A stretch of 64,000 nucleotides of DNA, taken from positions 1-64,000 of the forward strand of contig JAMOSG010000039.1 of assembly GCA_027063225.1 (NCBI GenBank), read 5' to 3'. The notes below the pieces were generated by a model, which saw nothing but the letters and a program-made list of their open reading frames with translations, was not told where the DNA came from and made no database searches. Source of the DNA: Helicobacteraceae bacterium (GTDB taxonomy: Bacteria > Campylobacterota > Campylobacteria > Campylobacterales > Sulfurimonadaceae). A program made the position numbers and the translations under genes. This document shows positions 56,430 to 64,000 of the stretch, piece by piece (within the stretch, counting starts at the first letter, position 1; every line of letters begins with the position of its first letter).

Positions 56430-57776
56430 ATGCAAAATCAAATTTTTAAAATAGCTCTTGGCTTTGGAGTGGGTGGGGTTGTTTTTGCAATTTCACTTTT
56501 ACTTTTTAACCAAACACAAGCAACTCTTTTAGGGCTTATTGGTTTTTTAGTGACACTTTGGAGTAATGAAGCACTACCTTTGGGAGTAGTTTCACTTTTA
56601 CCAATTGTTTTGTTTCCAGCATTTGGAGTTTTAGGTACTAAAGCAACTTCTATTAATTATTCTCACCCCATAATTTACCTTTTTTTAGGTGGTTTTTTAC
56701 TTGCTATTGCAGTAGAGAAGACAAATCTTCATACATACATAGCAGATAAAATATTATCTTTATTTCCAAATACTCCAAAAGGTATGATATTTTCTTTAAC
56801 ACTCACTTCTGGAATTTTAAGTTCAATTCTTTCAAATACAACCACAACGCTACTTTTAATGTCTATTGCACTTTTTATTACAGATAAAACAGATTTAAAA
56901 ATGCGTTTTGCCTTAGCTATTGCTTATGGAGCAAGTGTGGGAGGGATTATCACTCCAATTGGTACACCACCTAATCTTATTTTACTTGGTATTATGAGTG
57001 ATCATAACCTTGAAGCACTACCATTTTTTCAGTGGGTTTATATGGTTGCACCTCTTGCGTTTATGATGTTTGTAAGTGTTGCTTATATTTTGGGATTAGG
57101 AGTAGATAATACTCCACTCTCTACACATATTGAACAAGATGATTTAACATTTGATCAAAAAAAAGTTTTATTTGTGCTTCTTGGATTAATTACAGTTTTG
57201 TTTGTTAACGCTCCTATTAAATCATTTTGGAGTGGGCTAGGGCTTAGTGAAGCTGGAGTTTTACTTGCTGCTGGACTTTTACTTTTTATGCCACCCTTTT
57301 CTATTTTAGAATGGGAGGAAGATAAAGCAAAAGTTCCTTATAAAATTATGTTTTTATTTGGTGCAGGTTTTTCTATTGCAAAAGCATTTAGTGTTACAGG
57401 GCTTGCAGATGAAGTTGCATCTTACCTTTTAGCTCTTACAACTTTACCACCAATGCTTTTACTTTTAAGCATCGCAGCCCTTGTTGTTTTTACAACTGAA
57501 ATTACATCAAACACAGCACTTACAGCTATTATTTTACCTGTAATTTACTCTGTAACAATTCAAGCAGACTTAAATACAATGCTATTTATGATGGTTGCTA
57601 CAATCGCTTCAAGTTATGCTTTTATGTTGCCAATAGCAACTGCACCAAATGCTATAGCTATGAGTAGTGGGGCAGTGCGTATTAAAGATATGGCAAAATA
57701 TGGACTTATTTTAAATATAGTAGGTCTTTTTTATATTGTACTTTTTGCTGAGTTTTTTTGGAAAGCTATTTTGTAG
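56430..57776 (+). CDS. DASS/SLC13-family anion symporter
   Basis: 448 residues with about 11 hydrophobic helices. The two SNT motifs of the family are SNTTTTLL and TSNTALTAI, with TPIGTPPNLILLG and LPIATAPNAIAMS as the Na+/substrate loops. Likely substrates are dicarboxylates, sulfate or phosphate; the sequence does not decide. It follows gpsA by 9 nt. Confidence 0.9.
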   Translation: MQNQIFKIALGFGVGGVVFAISLLLFNQTQATLLGLIGFLVTLWSNEALPLGVVSLLPIVLFPAFGVLGTKATSINYSHPIIYLFLGGFLLAIAVEKTNLHTYIADKILSLFPNTPKGMIFSLTLTSGILSSILSNTTTTLLLMSIALFITDKTDLKMRFALAIAYGASVGGIITPIGTPPNLILLGIMSDHNLEALPFFQWVYMVAPLAFMMFVSVAYILGLGVDNTPLSTHIEQDDLTFDQKKVLFVLLGLITVLFVNAPIKSFWSGLGLSEAGVLLAAGLLLFMPPFSILEWEEDKAKVPYKIMFLFGAGFSIAKAFSVTGLADEVASYLLALTTLPPMLLLLSIAALVVFTTEITSNTALTAIILPVIYSVTIQADLNTMLFMMVATIASSYAFMLPIATAPNAIAMSSGAVRIKDMAKYGLILNIVGLFYIVLFAEFFWKAIL

Positions 57777-57969
57777 AATCTCTTTTACGTAGTAGCATAT
57801 AAAAATCTTTAAAAATTAAAAAAAGACAATAAAACCAAAGTGCATTTAAAATTGGGTTATTATTTAACCCATGGTTGTAAAGGTAAATAAAACCTAAAAA
57901 ATAGGGCCACTTTAAAAAATAAAAAAATAAAATTCCAGCTCCGTAGAGTTCACGTAAAGTTCTTTTCAT
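57766..57969 (-). CDS. Small two-helix membrane protein
   Basis: 67 residues with two hydrophobic stretches (GAGILFFYFLKWPYFLGFIYLY and ILNALWFYCLFLIF) and charged ends. It follows the lipase gene by 2 nt on the same strand and overlaps the convergent DASS gene by 11 nt. I do not recognise it; a role as partner of the lipase is only positional. Confidence 0.55.
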   Translation of the reverse strand: MKRTLRELYGAGILFFYFLKWPYFLGFIYLYNHGLNNNPILNALWFYCLFLIFKDFYMLLRKRDSTK

Positions 57970-57971
57970 AA

Positions 57972-59087
57972 CTATTTCTCCTGTTTTGCAATAGCATCTA
58001 TGATATTATCAATATATCCATCACAGGTGTGTATTTCCCCTTCATTTGATTTTAGCACAATTTTTTCTCCAAAATGGGAAAGTTTTGTAATTTTATCGAG
58101 TTTTGGGACAATATCATCTTCATTTACAATTCTAAAAAGTTTAATCTTTGATTCATATTCTTGAACAAATTGTTTTGTACCAATAGGGGGAGCACCAAAT
58201 GTATAGATTTCAAAATTTTCTTTTGCTAATCCTTTTTCATAAAGGTAGCAACCAAGAAGTGTTGCAAGAGCTCCACCTAAGCTATGTCCAGCAATAAGAA
58301 ATTTTGCATCTTTTAACTCTTGAATGTCATGAAGAAACTCTTTATTTTTTAAAATTTTCTTTTTTGTCTTTAATGTATGGAAAAAGAGTGTTAAAGCTTT
58401 ATAAAACCCACCATGAACTTTTCCTTTTTTTTGATTATTTAAAAAAAGTTGATATTTAAGGGAAAAATTTGTAATCCAGTCTTGAGGCTCTTGTGAACCT
58501 CTAAATATAATAGTATATGTTGTTATATTTGTAGTTTTGTCTTTTTTAGAAAGAATTAAAAATTGTAAATCTACAAGAGGAGCATTTCTTTTAAAAAATG
58601 CAAAAATCGATTTAAACCATCCAAAATCTTTAAAAAGTGTGTAGTTTTGTTTTGAGTAGTATTCAAAATGATCAAAATCATAATTTTCTTTTAATATTTT
58701 TTCAACAACATTTTTATCTTCATAAACCAAACTAGAGAGTTGTGCTAAAAGAAGAGCTTCATTAAGTTGAAATCCTTTTCTAAAAATTGGATTATAAAGC
58801 TTTAACCCACTATAACTTTTAAAAGAGATATCCCATATAATTTCTATCTCTCTTTTAAGGGTTAAACGTAAAGTTGTAAGGGGTTTTAGTTTTTTATAGT
58901 GTTTTGAAACTGAAAAATTATTATTTTGGAAATAAATTTTTTCTTTATATTTCCACTCCTCATTCTCTAAGAGTTCTATTGTTGAACCTGACATCTCTTT
59001 TGGAAAAATCTCATCTAAATCTACAGGTCTCCCAGATGGAATAGAGATAATATGTGTTCCAGTAGTAAGTGTTTTTTTTATTTTCAT
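57972..59087 (-). CDS. Class 3 lipase-like alpha/beta hydrolase
   Basis: 371 residues without a clear signal peptide. The nucleophile elbow GHSLGGALATLLG lies near residue 268, preceded by VHGGFYKAL and IIFRGSQEPQDW (oxyanion region). The catalytic Asp is likely in NEDDIVPK and the His in GEIHTCDGY. It is an intracellular lipase/phospholipase or membrane-associated hydrolase by family. It is divergent from the TerB-like operon with only 68 nt between the starts. Confidence 0.85.
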   Translation of the reverse strand: MKIKKTLTTGTHIISIPSGRPVDLDEIFPKEMSGSTIELLENEEWKYKEKIYFQNNNFSVSKHYKKLKPLTTLRLTLKREIEIIWDISFKSYSGLKLYNPIFRKGFQLNEALLLAQLSSLVYEDKNVVEKILKENYDFDHFEYYSKQNYTLFKDFGWFKSIFAFFKRNAPLVDLQFLILSKKDKTTNITTYTIIFRGSQEPQDWITNFSLKYQLFLNNQKKGKVHGGFYKALTLFFHTLKTKKKILKNKEFLHDIQELKDAKFLIAGHSLGGALATLLGCYLYEKGLAKENFEIYTFGAPPIGTKQFVQEYESKIKLFRIVNEDDIVPKLDKITKLSHFGEKIVLKSNEGEIHTCDGYIDNIIDAIAKQEK

Positions 59088-59121
59088 CTTTTTATTCTTT
59101 GTAATGAAAGTATCATTCCGT

Positions 59122-59137
59122 TATAATAGCATATAAT
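59122..59137 (+). promoter_or_regulatory. Tandem -10 boxes for the 59156 operon
   Basis: Two TATAAT hexamers (59122-59127 and 59132-59137) in the short divergent gap; AAGGA follows before the ATG at 59156. Confidence 0.45.
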
Positions 59138-59155
59138 TTAACGAAGGATTAAAAA

Positions 59156-59554
59156 ATGTTTTTAAATCAACTTAAAAAGAAACAAAAAAAAGCTTTTTTA
59201 CAATTAGCACATCATATTGCCCGTAGTGATAGCGATTTTTCTTTATCTCAAAGGGATATTATATCTCAGTATTGTTTAGAGATGCAGATAAAAGATATTA
59301 CATTCAAAGAGGAGAAGTTTAATCTTAAAAAAACTCTTGCTAAATTTGATACAAAACAGAGTCAAAAAATTGTATTACTAGAGATTATGGCTCTTATTTA
59401 TTCTGATAACTATTTGCATAAAGAGGAGAAAAAAATTTTAGATACAATGATTAAAAGTTTTAAACTCAATGAATCTTTAAGTGTTATTTATGCACAGTGG
59501 AGTAAATCTATTTTAGCACTTTATGTTCAAGGGCAAGCATTAATAGATCTATAA
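59156..59554 (+). CDS. TerB-like helical protein (tentative)
   Basis: 132 residues, all helical. FLQLAHHIARSDSDFSLSQRDIISQYC and EIMALIYSDNYLHKEEKKILDTM show the two acidic EF-hand-like turns typical of TerB-like folds, with DSDF and YSDNYLHKEE as candidate metal sites. It begins a tightly packed operon; its stop shares a base with the next ATG (TAATG). Assignment is by pattern and may be wrong. Confidence 0.5.
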   Translation: MFLNQLKKKQKKAFLQLAHHIARSDSDFSLSQRDIISQYCLEMQIKDITFKEEKFNLKKTLAKFDTKQSQKIVLLEIMALIYSDNYLHKEEKKILDTMIKSFKLNESLSVIYAQWSKSILALYVQGQALIDL

Positions 59555-59847
59555 TGTTTCCTTGTAGTGAATGTGGATTATGTTGTCAAAATATTGCGGG
59601 GATTGAGGAGTTAAAATCTTTTGATCTTGGTAATGGTGTATGTAAACATTACAACACAGTAACAAAAAAATGTAATATATATGATACAAGACCAGAAATT
59701 TGTAACATTGAGAAGATGTTTGAAAGAAAATATAAGCAATTTTTTTCTAAAAAAGAGTTTTTTATAGAAAATGCAAAGGTATGCAATTTGTTGCAAGAGA
59801 AATATCAACTCGATAAGAGTTTTAGAGTAATAATAGGAGATATGTAG
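59554..59847 (+). CDS. YkgJ-like cysteine cluster protein
   Basis: 97 residues. Cysteines are placed as in the YkgJ/UPF0153 zinc or iron-sulfur cluster family: FPCSECGLCC at the start, then VCKHY, KCNIYDTRPEIC. Members often act in metal handling but the exact role is unknown. It is coupled to the genes on both sides (TAATG before, TAGATG after). Confidence 0.85.
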   Translation: MFPCSECGLCCQNIAGIEELKSFDLGNGVCKHYNTVTKKCNIYDTRPEICNIEKMFERKYKQFFSKKEFFIENAKVCNLLQEKYQLDKSFRVIIGDM

Positions 59848-60792
59848 ATGCCAATTCCTTTCATTTTAGGTGGATTAGCACTTGCTGCTGGTGGTTATGG
59901 AGTAAAAAAGGGTTTAGATGCTTCAGAGAAAAATGATAAAGCAAAAAGAATTATAAAACGTGCAAAGCGTCGTTATAATGAGTCTAAAGAGACTTTAGAG
60001 CAAAAACAAGAGTTTACAAATAGTAAACTTGAAGATCTTGGTAGATTAAAAGTGGAAATTTTTACACATCAAATTAAAGATTTTATAGAACTTATTAATA
60101 AGTGTAAAAAGGGAGATTCTATTTATGAAGATAAAAGATATTTAACACAAAATGAGGTAAAAGATCTTGTTGTAGCTGTAGATAATTCTTTGGAAATATC
60201 ATCAGGGCTTCTTAGTGGAGCAACTGCTGGTGCACTTACTGGTATGGGTGCTTATGGTGCAGTAGGAATGTTAGCTTCTGCTTCAACTGGAACTGCAATT
60301 AGTACACTTAGTGGTGCTGCTGCAACAAATGCAACATTAGCTTGGCTTGGTGGAGGTTCTTTAGCATCAGGTGGACTTGGAATGGTAGGTGGAACAGCTG
60401 TTTTAGGTGGTTTAGTTGCTGGCCCATTATTGGCTGTTGGTGGAATGTTTTTGGATACTAAAGCAGAAGAGAATTTAACTCAAGCAAGAGAACAAGAAGC
60501 AGAGGTTGATATTGCCGTAGAGCAAATGGATTTAGTAGTGATAAGTTTAGATGGTATAGTTTTAAGAGTAGATGAACTTCAAGATGTTCTTATAAGTACA
60601 AGAAAGCGTTTTAATAAAATGTTAAAGAATTTACCATCATCAAATTATTGTAAATCAGAAGAGTTTAAAAGATTAATGATAACTGCAAAAATATTAAAAA
60701 ATTTACTTGATATCCCTGTTTTAAATAAAAAAGGGGAAGCGAATGCAAAAGTAACACAAAAAATTGAAAAAACTTTAAAACTTGGAGCATAA
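59848..60792 (+). CDS. Glycine-rich membrane-inserting protein
   Basis: 314 residues. A short hydrophobic N-terminus (IPFILGGLALAAGGYGV), a long charged coiled coil (about 25-115), then a Gly/Ala-rich stretch (about 120-205: GALTGMGAYGAVG, LAWLGGGSLASGG, AVLGGLVAGPLLAVGG) resembling glycine zippers that insert as hairpins in membranes. A second coiled coil (about 210-310) follows. I recall this GG-rich block in uncharacterised proteins of other bacteria but cannot name the family. It starts right after the ykgJ-like stop. Confidence 0.6.
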   Translation: MPIPFILGGLALAAGGYGVKKGLDASEKNDKAKRIIKRAKRRYNESKETLEQKQEFTNSKLEDLGRLKVEIFTHQIKDFIELINKCKKGDSIYEDKRYLTQNEVKDLVVAVDNSLEISSGLLSGATAGALTGMGAYGAVGMLASASTGTAISTLSGAAATNATLAWLGGGSLASGGLGMVGGTAVLGGLVAGPLLAVGGMFLDTKAEENLTQAREQEAEVDIAVEQMDLVVISLDGIVLRVDELQDVLISTRKRFNKMLKNLPSSNYCKSEEFKRLMITAKILKNLLDIPVLNKKGEANAKVTQKIEKTLKLGA

Positions 60793-60795
60793 ACT

Positions 60796-61188
60796 ATGAA
60801 AAAGAAAATAATCCCAAAACCAACACCAGCACAAGCTTTAGAGGGTTTTAAGATATTGACAGAAGCATATCAAAAAAACCATCAAGTTACAGAGCAAGAG
60901 AAAACTAAGCGTGAACAAATAGCAGCTTATAAAGAGGTGGAGCTTGCAAAAATCTCTTCACAAAAAGAGATTTTGCAAGCTTACTTATCCAATATTTTTG
61001 CTGAACGTAAAGAGGTGATTCATAAATTGTTTGATACTTTAGATCAAGGGATACAAAAGGGTGATACAACATTAATTCAACAAAGTTTAGCTGGTGTAGT
61101 TGCAATCGCTAAAGAATCTCCACTCTCAGGAGTTCAGTCTTTATTGAACGATTATGAAGATGAGAGTGTTCAAAGTATCACTATTTAA
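60796..61188 (+). CDS. Small helical protein of unknown function
   Basis: 130 residues, mainly a charged coiled coil (EQEKTKREQIAAYKEVELAKI) and a C-terminal LAGVVAIAKESPLSGVQSLL helix. It starts 3 nt after the glycine-rich gene, completing the four-gene operon. Its final bases overlap the convergent channel gene by 4 nt. No family name known to me; likely a partner of the preceding protein. Confidence 0.6.
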   Translation: MKKKIIPKPTPAQALEGFKILTEAYQKNHQVTEQEKTKREQIAAYKEVELAKISSQKEILQAYLSNIFAERKEVIHKLFDTLDQGIQKGDTTLIQQSLAGVVAIAKESPLSGVQSLLNDYEDESVQSITI

Positions 61189-62948
61189 ATTTCTCCTGTA
61201 CTAATAACTACAATCTCTTTAGCATTTTCTAGGGATGAAGATTCAATCGAGATGGAATGATTTTTATTGATTGTCCCTAGAAATGTGAGATTGTTTTGAG
61301 CGAGATGAAATTTTAATTTTTCAATATTTGTTTGTAACGATTTATCAAGATTTGAGAGTGTTATAGTATTTATTTCGGCATCTTCTGTAACAAATAGATT
61401 TTGAAAAAGTTTATGTAAAGAGATTTGATTTGCGACTTGAACAACATATTTAGCAAGTAGTTGATTAGAGATGATTACATTTGAGAGTTCCATTTTTTTA
61501 ATTTGCGATGCTATTGTTGCATCTTCTACTAAAAATACAAATTTTTGTAGTTGAATTTCACTATAGTACATACGTAGATAAAGTGCTATTCTATAGATTA
61601 GCTCATTTTCTAAATTTAGTATGATAATATCGTAATTATTTAAATGGTTAGAGAAAAACTCTTTTTCTAAAAGTTCTTTTGTAGATGGATTTATGTTATG
61701 AATAATTGAATTCTCAAAGTCTAAAAACTCTTTTGTTTCAACTGCTCTTTTGTCCCCAACAATAAGAATATTCCTTTGAAAAAGATCAGCTGGTTGCTCA
61801 ATGTTAATTGTTTCTTTATAATGATAAGATATTTTTTTCAAAGATATATTTTCTTTACTTTTTGCTGCAAAAATGAGCCAATCAGATTTTTGAATAACAG
61901 TGTCAAAAACGTTAATCTGTATATCAAAATCGCCATTATTTGCTCTACTAATACCAAATAAAATGCCATTTTGCTGAGCAGCTACAATTTCTCTGTATGT
62001 TTTTCCAACAACATTGAGCTGTTTTGGATCAAGAAAATAAAACTGATAGCTCTCAAATGAGAGAAGTAAAGACCATATATTATAAAAATTAACATCTATC
62101 ATTGAGATATTTAAAAGACTATTTAAAATATTTTTAGGGGTAATAGCAAAAAAGTGATTATTTGTAAGGTTGTTAGTGAGTTTTCCAAAATCATTTTCTT
62201 TTTGTGATGAAAAAACTACAACTATTTTCATAGGATTAAGTTGTTGACGTTTTTGTTCTAGTTTATTTTTAAAAGCTTTATCTTGGTAAAGTGTATTGAT
62301 GATTTTAAGATTATGATTATCTTTTAAAAAATCATTTTCAAAACTTTGATCATTTAAAATAATAAGAGAATGAGCATCTAAAATAGAGATTTGTTTATAT
62401 TTATTTATATCATATAAATCTCCTATACGTACACGAATTGTAAGGGCATTATAATCTTTTGATGTTATTTTTTCCAAAAAAAGTTGTGTTTCTTCATAGT
62501 GATGTAGCAGTAAAATAACTTCATGAGATTCTTTTTTAGAGTTATAAAGATGGTTGAGTTCCTCTAAAATATTAAAAATCGTTTCATTATAATTTATAAT
62601 TATTGTGTGATTTTCTCCTAAAAAGTTAAGTTTCCCTAGTCTAATATCACGCAAAATTTCCTCTAAAAAAGTGGTTAATACTGAGACTACAAAAGATAAA
62701 ATGACCACACCAACAATCATTAAAACTAAAGAGAAAAATAATGTTGCGTTTGACTGTTTTGCAATAAATAAAGAAGCTGGATCAACAAAAATTGTGTAAG
62801 TATCTTCAATAGAACCTATAAAAAAGCTACTAGATACGATAAGTAAAAGTGAAAATAAAATGATGATACTAACTTGAATAAAAATAGGCTGTAAAACAAA
62901 CCATTCTTTGAAGTTATTAAATTTTTTAAAAAACATTTTATTTAACAT
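61185..62948 (-). CDS. CASTOR/POLLUX-like ion channel with RCK domains
   Basis: 587 residues. Two N-terminal membrane helices (IQVSIIILFSLLLIVSSSFFI and LFFSLVLMIVGVVILSFVVSVL) flank a non-canonical pore region without TVGYGD. The first cytoplasmic domain opens HTIIINYN-x-TIFNILEEL, and DAHSLIILND and NVVGKTYREI resemble the RCK-type domains of DMI1/CASTOR/POLLUX ion channels. A second Rossmann-like region begins near ILIVGDKRAVET. The ion and role in bacteria are unknown. It converges with the 59156 operon. Confidence 0.65.
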   Translation of the reverse strand: MLNKMFFKKFNNFKEWFVLQPIFIQVSIIILFSLLLIVSSSFFIGSIEDTYTIFVDPASLFIAKQSNATLFFSLVLMIVGVVILSFVVSVLTTFLEEILRDIRLGKLNFLGENHTIIINYNETIFNILEELNHLYNSKKESHEVILLLHHYEETQLFLEKITSKDYNALTIRVRIGDLYDINKYKQISILDAHSLIILNDQSFENDFLKDNHNLKIINTLYQDKAFKNKLEQKRQQLNPMKIVVVFSSQKENDFGKLTNNLTNNHFFAITPKNILNSLLNISMIDVNFYNIWSLLLSFESYQFYFLDPKQLNVVGKTYREIVAAQQNGILFGISRANNGDFDIQINVFDTVIQKSDWLIFAAKSKENISLKKISYHYKETINIEQPADLFQRNILIVGDKRAVETKEFLDFENSIIHNINPSTKELLEKEFFSNHLNNYDIIILNLENELIYRIALYLRMYYSEIQLQKFVFLVEDATIASQIKKMELSNVIISNQLLAKYVVQVANQISLHKLFQNLFVTEDAEINTITLSNLDKSLQTNIEKLKFHLAQNNLTFLGTINKNHSISIESSSLENAKEIVVISTGEI

Positions 62949-63019
62949 TTTTGCAAACCTTTTTTGTGGAATCTTAACATATTTTTTTTGAGAAATTTAG
63001 ATTTTAAGAGTTATGAAGT

Positions 63020-63025
63020 TATAAT
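63020..63025 (+). promoter_or_regulatory. Putative -10 box for the Dabb gene
   Basis: TATAAT 25 nt upstream of the ATG at 63051, with AAAGG between. Confidence 0.4.
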
Positions 63026-63050
63026 TTTAAAAATTTAATAAAGGTTTTGA

Positions 63051-63341
63051 ATGATAGTACATATTGTAATGTTTAAATTTAACGATGAAAACAAAGCACA
63101 AAATTTAAAAAAAGTAAAAGGGATGTTAGAAGCACTTCCAAGTAAAATTGATCCACTTTTGAGTATGGAAGTTGGGATAGATTTTAACCAAAGTGAAAGA
63201 GCTTTTGATTTAGCACTTTATTCAACTTTTGAAACAAAAGAGGGTTTAAAAGAGTATGCAGTAGATCCTGCACATTTAGAAGTTGTTGAATTTATTAAAA
63301 AAGTAACATCTGAGTCAAAAGTTGTTGATTATATAAAATAA
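63051..63341 (+). CDS. Dabb-family (stress-responsive A/B barrel) protein
   Basis: 96 residues. The dimeric alpha/beta barrel signature is IVHIVMFKFND at the start, DFNQSERAFDLALYSTFETKEGLKEYAVDPAHLEVVEFI in the second half (shown here in part: LALYSTF and YAVDPAHLEV). Members act as small enzymes or stress proteins. AAAGG precedes the ATG. Stands alone. Confidence 0.85.
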   Translation: MIVHIVMFKFNDENKAQNLKKVKGMLEALPSKIDPLLSMEVGIDFNQSERAFDLALYSTFETKEGLKEYAVDPAHLEVVEFIKKVTSESKVVDYIK

Positions 63342-63368
63342 CAGTGTTTGTTTTTACTATATGTTAGA

Positions 63369-63374
63369 TACAAT
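63369..63374 (+). promoter_or_regulatory. Putative -10 box for the second FIST gene
   Basis: TACAAT about 33 nt upstream of the ATG at 63408. Confidence 0.35.
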
Positions 63375-63407
63375 CATAGCAGAACTTTAAAAAATTGAAA
63401 GACTTGA

Positions 63408-64000
63408 ATGATGAGAACTTATAATACTCTACTTACAACACTTGATGATTTAGAAGGTTTTATTAGAGAAAATAAAATAGAAACATCTAAAAATGTTTTA
63501 GTTCAAATCTTTACAGGTCTTGTTGATGAAATTTTTATTCAACATCTTGTAGATTCTTTAAAAAAGATTATTCCACATATCCAAATTATTGGTTCTACTA
63601 CAGATGGTGAAATTTTAGATGGTCAAGTTAAAGAACTCTCTACTGTGCTTTCTTTTTCTACTTTTGAAAAAACACAACTTCAAACCTACTATCAACCTTA
63701 TGAAAACTCTCCTAAGCTATTAGCAAAAAAACTTTACAAACAATTTTCTTCTACAGAAAATAAAAGGCTTTTTCTAACTTTTATAGATGGTTTAAATATT
63801 AATGGTGAAGAGTATATTAAGGAGTTTGGAGCTCTTAATAATGACGTGATTATTGCAGGTGGTTTGGCTGGTGATAATGCCCATTTTCAAAAAACGTATG
63901 TTTTTACGCAAGATACTATTTTGGAAAAAGGTGCTGTTGGTGTTTTGTTAAACTCTACAGAGCTTTTAGTTGGAACAAATTTAAGTTTTGGTTGGAATAG
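63408..64000 (+). CDS. FIST-domain protein, N-terminal part (cut by window edge)
   Basis: At least 197 codons, open to the window end. The sequence shows a FIST_N domain: QIFTGLVDE, IGSTTDGEIL, FIDGLNINGEEY and GGLAGDN, closely paralleling the FIST kinase at 11336-15163 (which has VIGASTAGEI and GGLAGDN). It is therefore probably a second FIST-type sensor, with kinase, cyclase or chemoreceptor output domains beyond the window. Tandem ATGs at 63408 and 63411. Confidence 0.88.
   Translation, partial: MMRTYNTLLTTLDDLEGFIRENKIETSKNVLVQIFTGLVDEIFIQHLVDSLKKIIPHIQIIGSTTDGEILDGQVKELSTVLSFSTFEKTQLQTYYQPYENSPKLLAKKLYKQFSSTENKRLFLTFIDGLNINGEEYIKEFGALNNDVIIAGGLAGDNAHFQKTYVFTQDTILEKGAVGVLLNSTELLVGTNLSFGWN

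Noticed and set aside
60180-60460. Glycine-rich block read as a DNA tandem repeat
   Set aside because: The repetition is at the level of Gly/Ala codons only; no DNA unit repeats exactly.

Overview
This is an AT-rich, gene-dense stretch of chromosome. Its gene content points to a sulfur-oxidising member of the Campylobacterota, Sulfurimonas- or Sulfurovum-like. The evidence is a SorAB-type sulfite dehydrogenase with a Tat signal, a YeeE/YedE pair, a succinate dehydrogenase with a CCG-type SdhE subunit, the carboxyspermidine polyamine route, a short ArgA-like acetyltransferase, and FIST-domain sensor kinases. I assign the phylum with good confidence and the genus only loosely. No rRNA, tRNA, CRISPR array, prophage or insertion sequence was recognised, and no gene-free gap exceeds about 300 bases.

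Layout. 1-5621 (minus strand): valS (cut by the window edge), acpS, ade, then an accessory insert (HepT toxin, MntA antitoxin, a HARE-domain endonuclease-like protein and a decayed YefM-type antitoxin), then tgt. 5718-15488: a DUF342/FapA protein, proA, an acyltransferase-like membrane protein, efp with an ATP-grasp gene, and a large FIST/PAS/histidine-kinase hybrid. 15646-24488: htpG, sorAB, small unknowns, an LplT-PlsC fusion with dgkA, a glutathione peroxidase and two YeeE/YedE proteins. 24498-28381: carboxyspermidine dehydrogenase and decarboxylase separated by two poorly known genes, then a superoxide reductase. 28519-32104: sdhE, sdhB, sdhA. 32243-36957: thiL, truD, psd, ychF and small genes. 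36947-45054: a long, tightly coupled envelope operon (tatD, mltD-like, rlpA, hisB, kdsC, lptC, lptA, engB, GNAT, mreD-like, mrdA). 45099-46887: yebC, yigZ, DUF2062. 47056-49410: a second accessory patch with a DUF262/DUF1524 restriction-like protein and a DUF4160/DUF2442 pair. 49562-57776: rhlE, csp, rluA-like, gatB, a potassium channel with a partner RCK protein, gpsA, and a DASS transporter. 57766-62948: a lipase with a divergent four-gene operon of little-known proteins, and a CASTOR/POLLUX-like channel. The window ends with a Dabb protein and the start of a second FIST protein.

Most of the window is housekeeping. The parts most likely to hold something undescribed are the HARE/MntA/HepT insert coupled to ade-acpS, the TerB-like/YkgJ/glycine-rich-membrane/coiled operon beside the lipase, and the DUF262 patch. 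At the regulatory level, five genes have a -10 box ending only 6-7 nt before the ATG with no ribosome-binding site, which suggests leaderless transcripts. One hairpin appears to hide the ribosome-binding site of yigZ, and one palindromic -10 box may serve two divergent genes.
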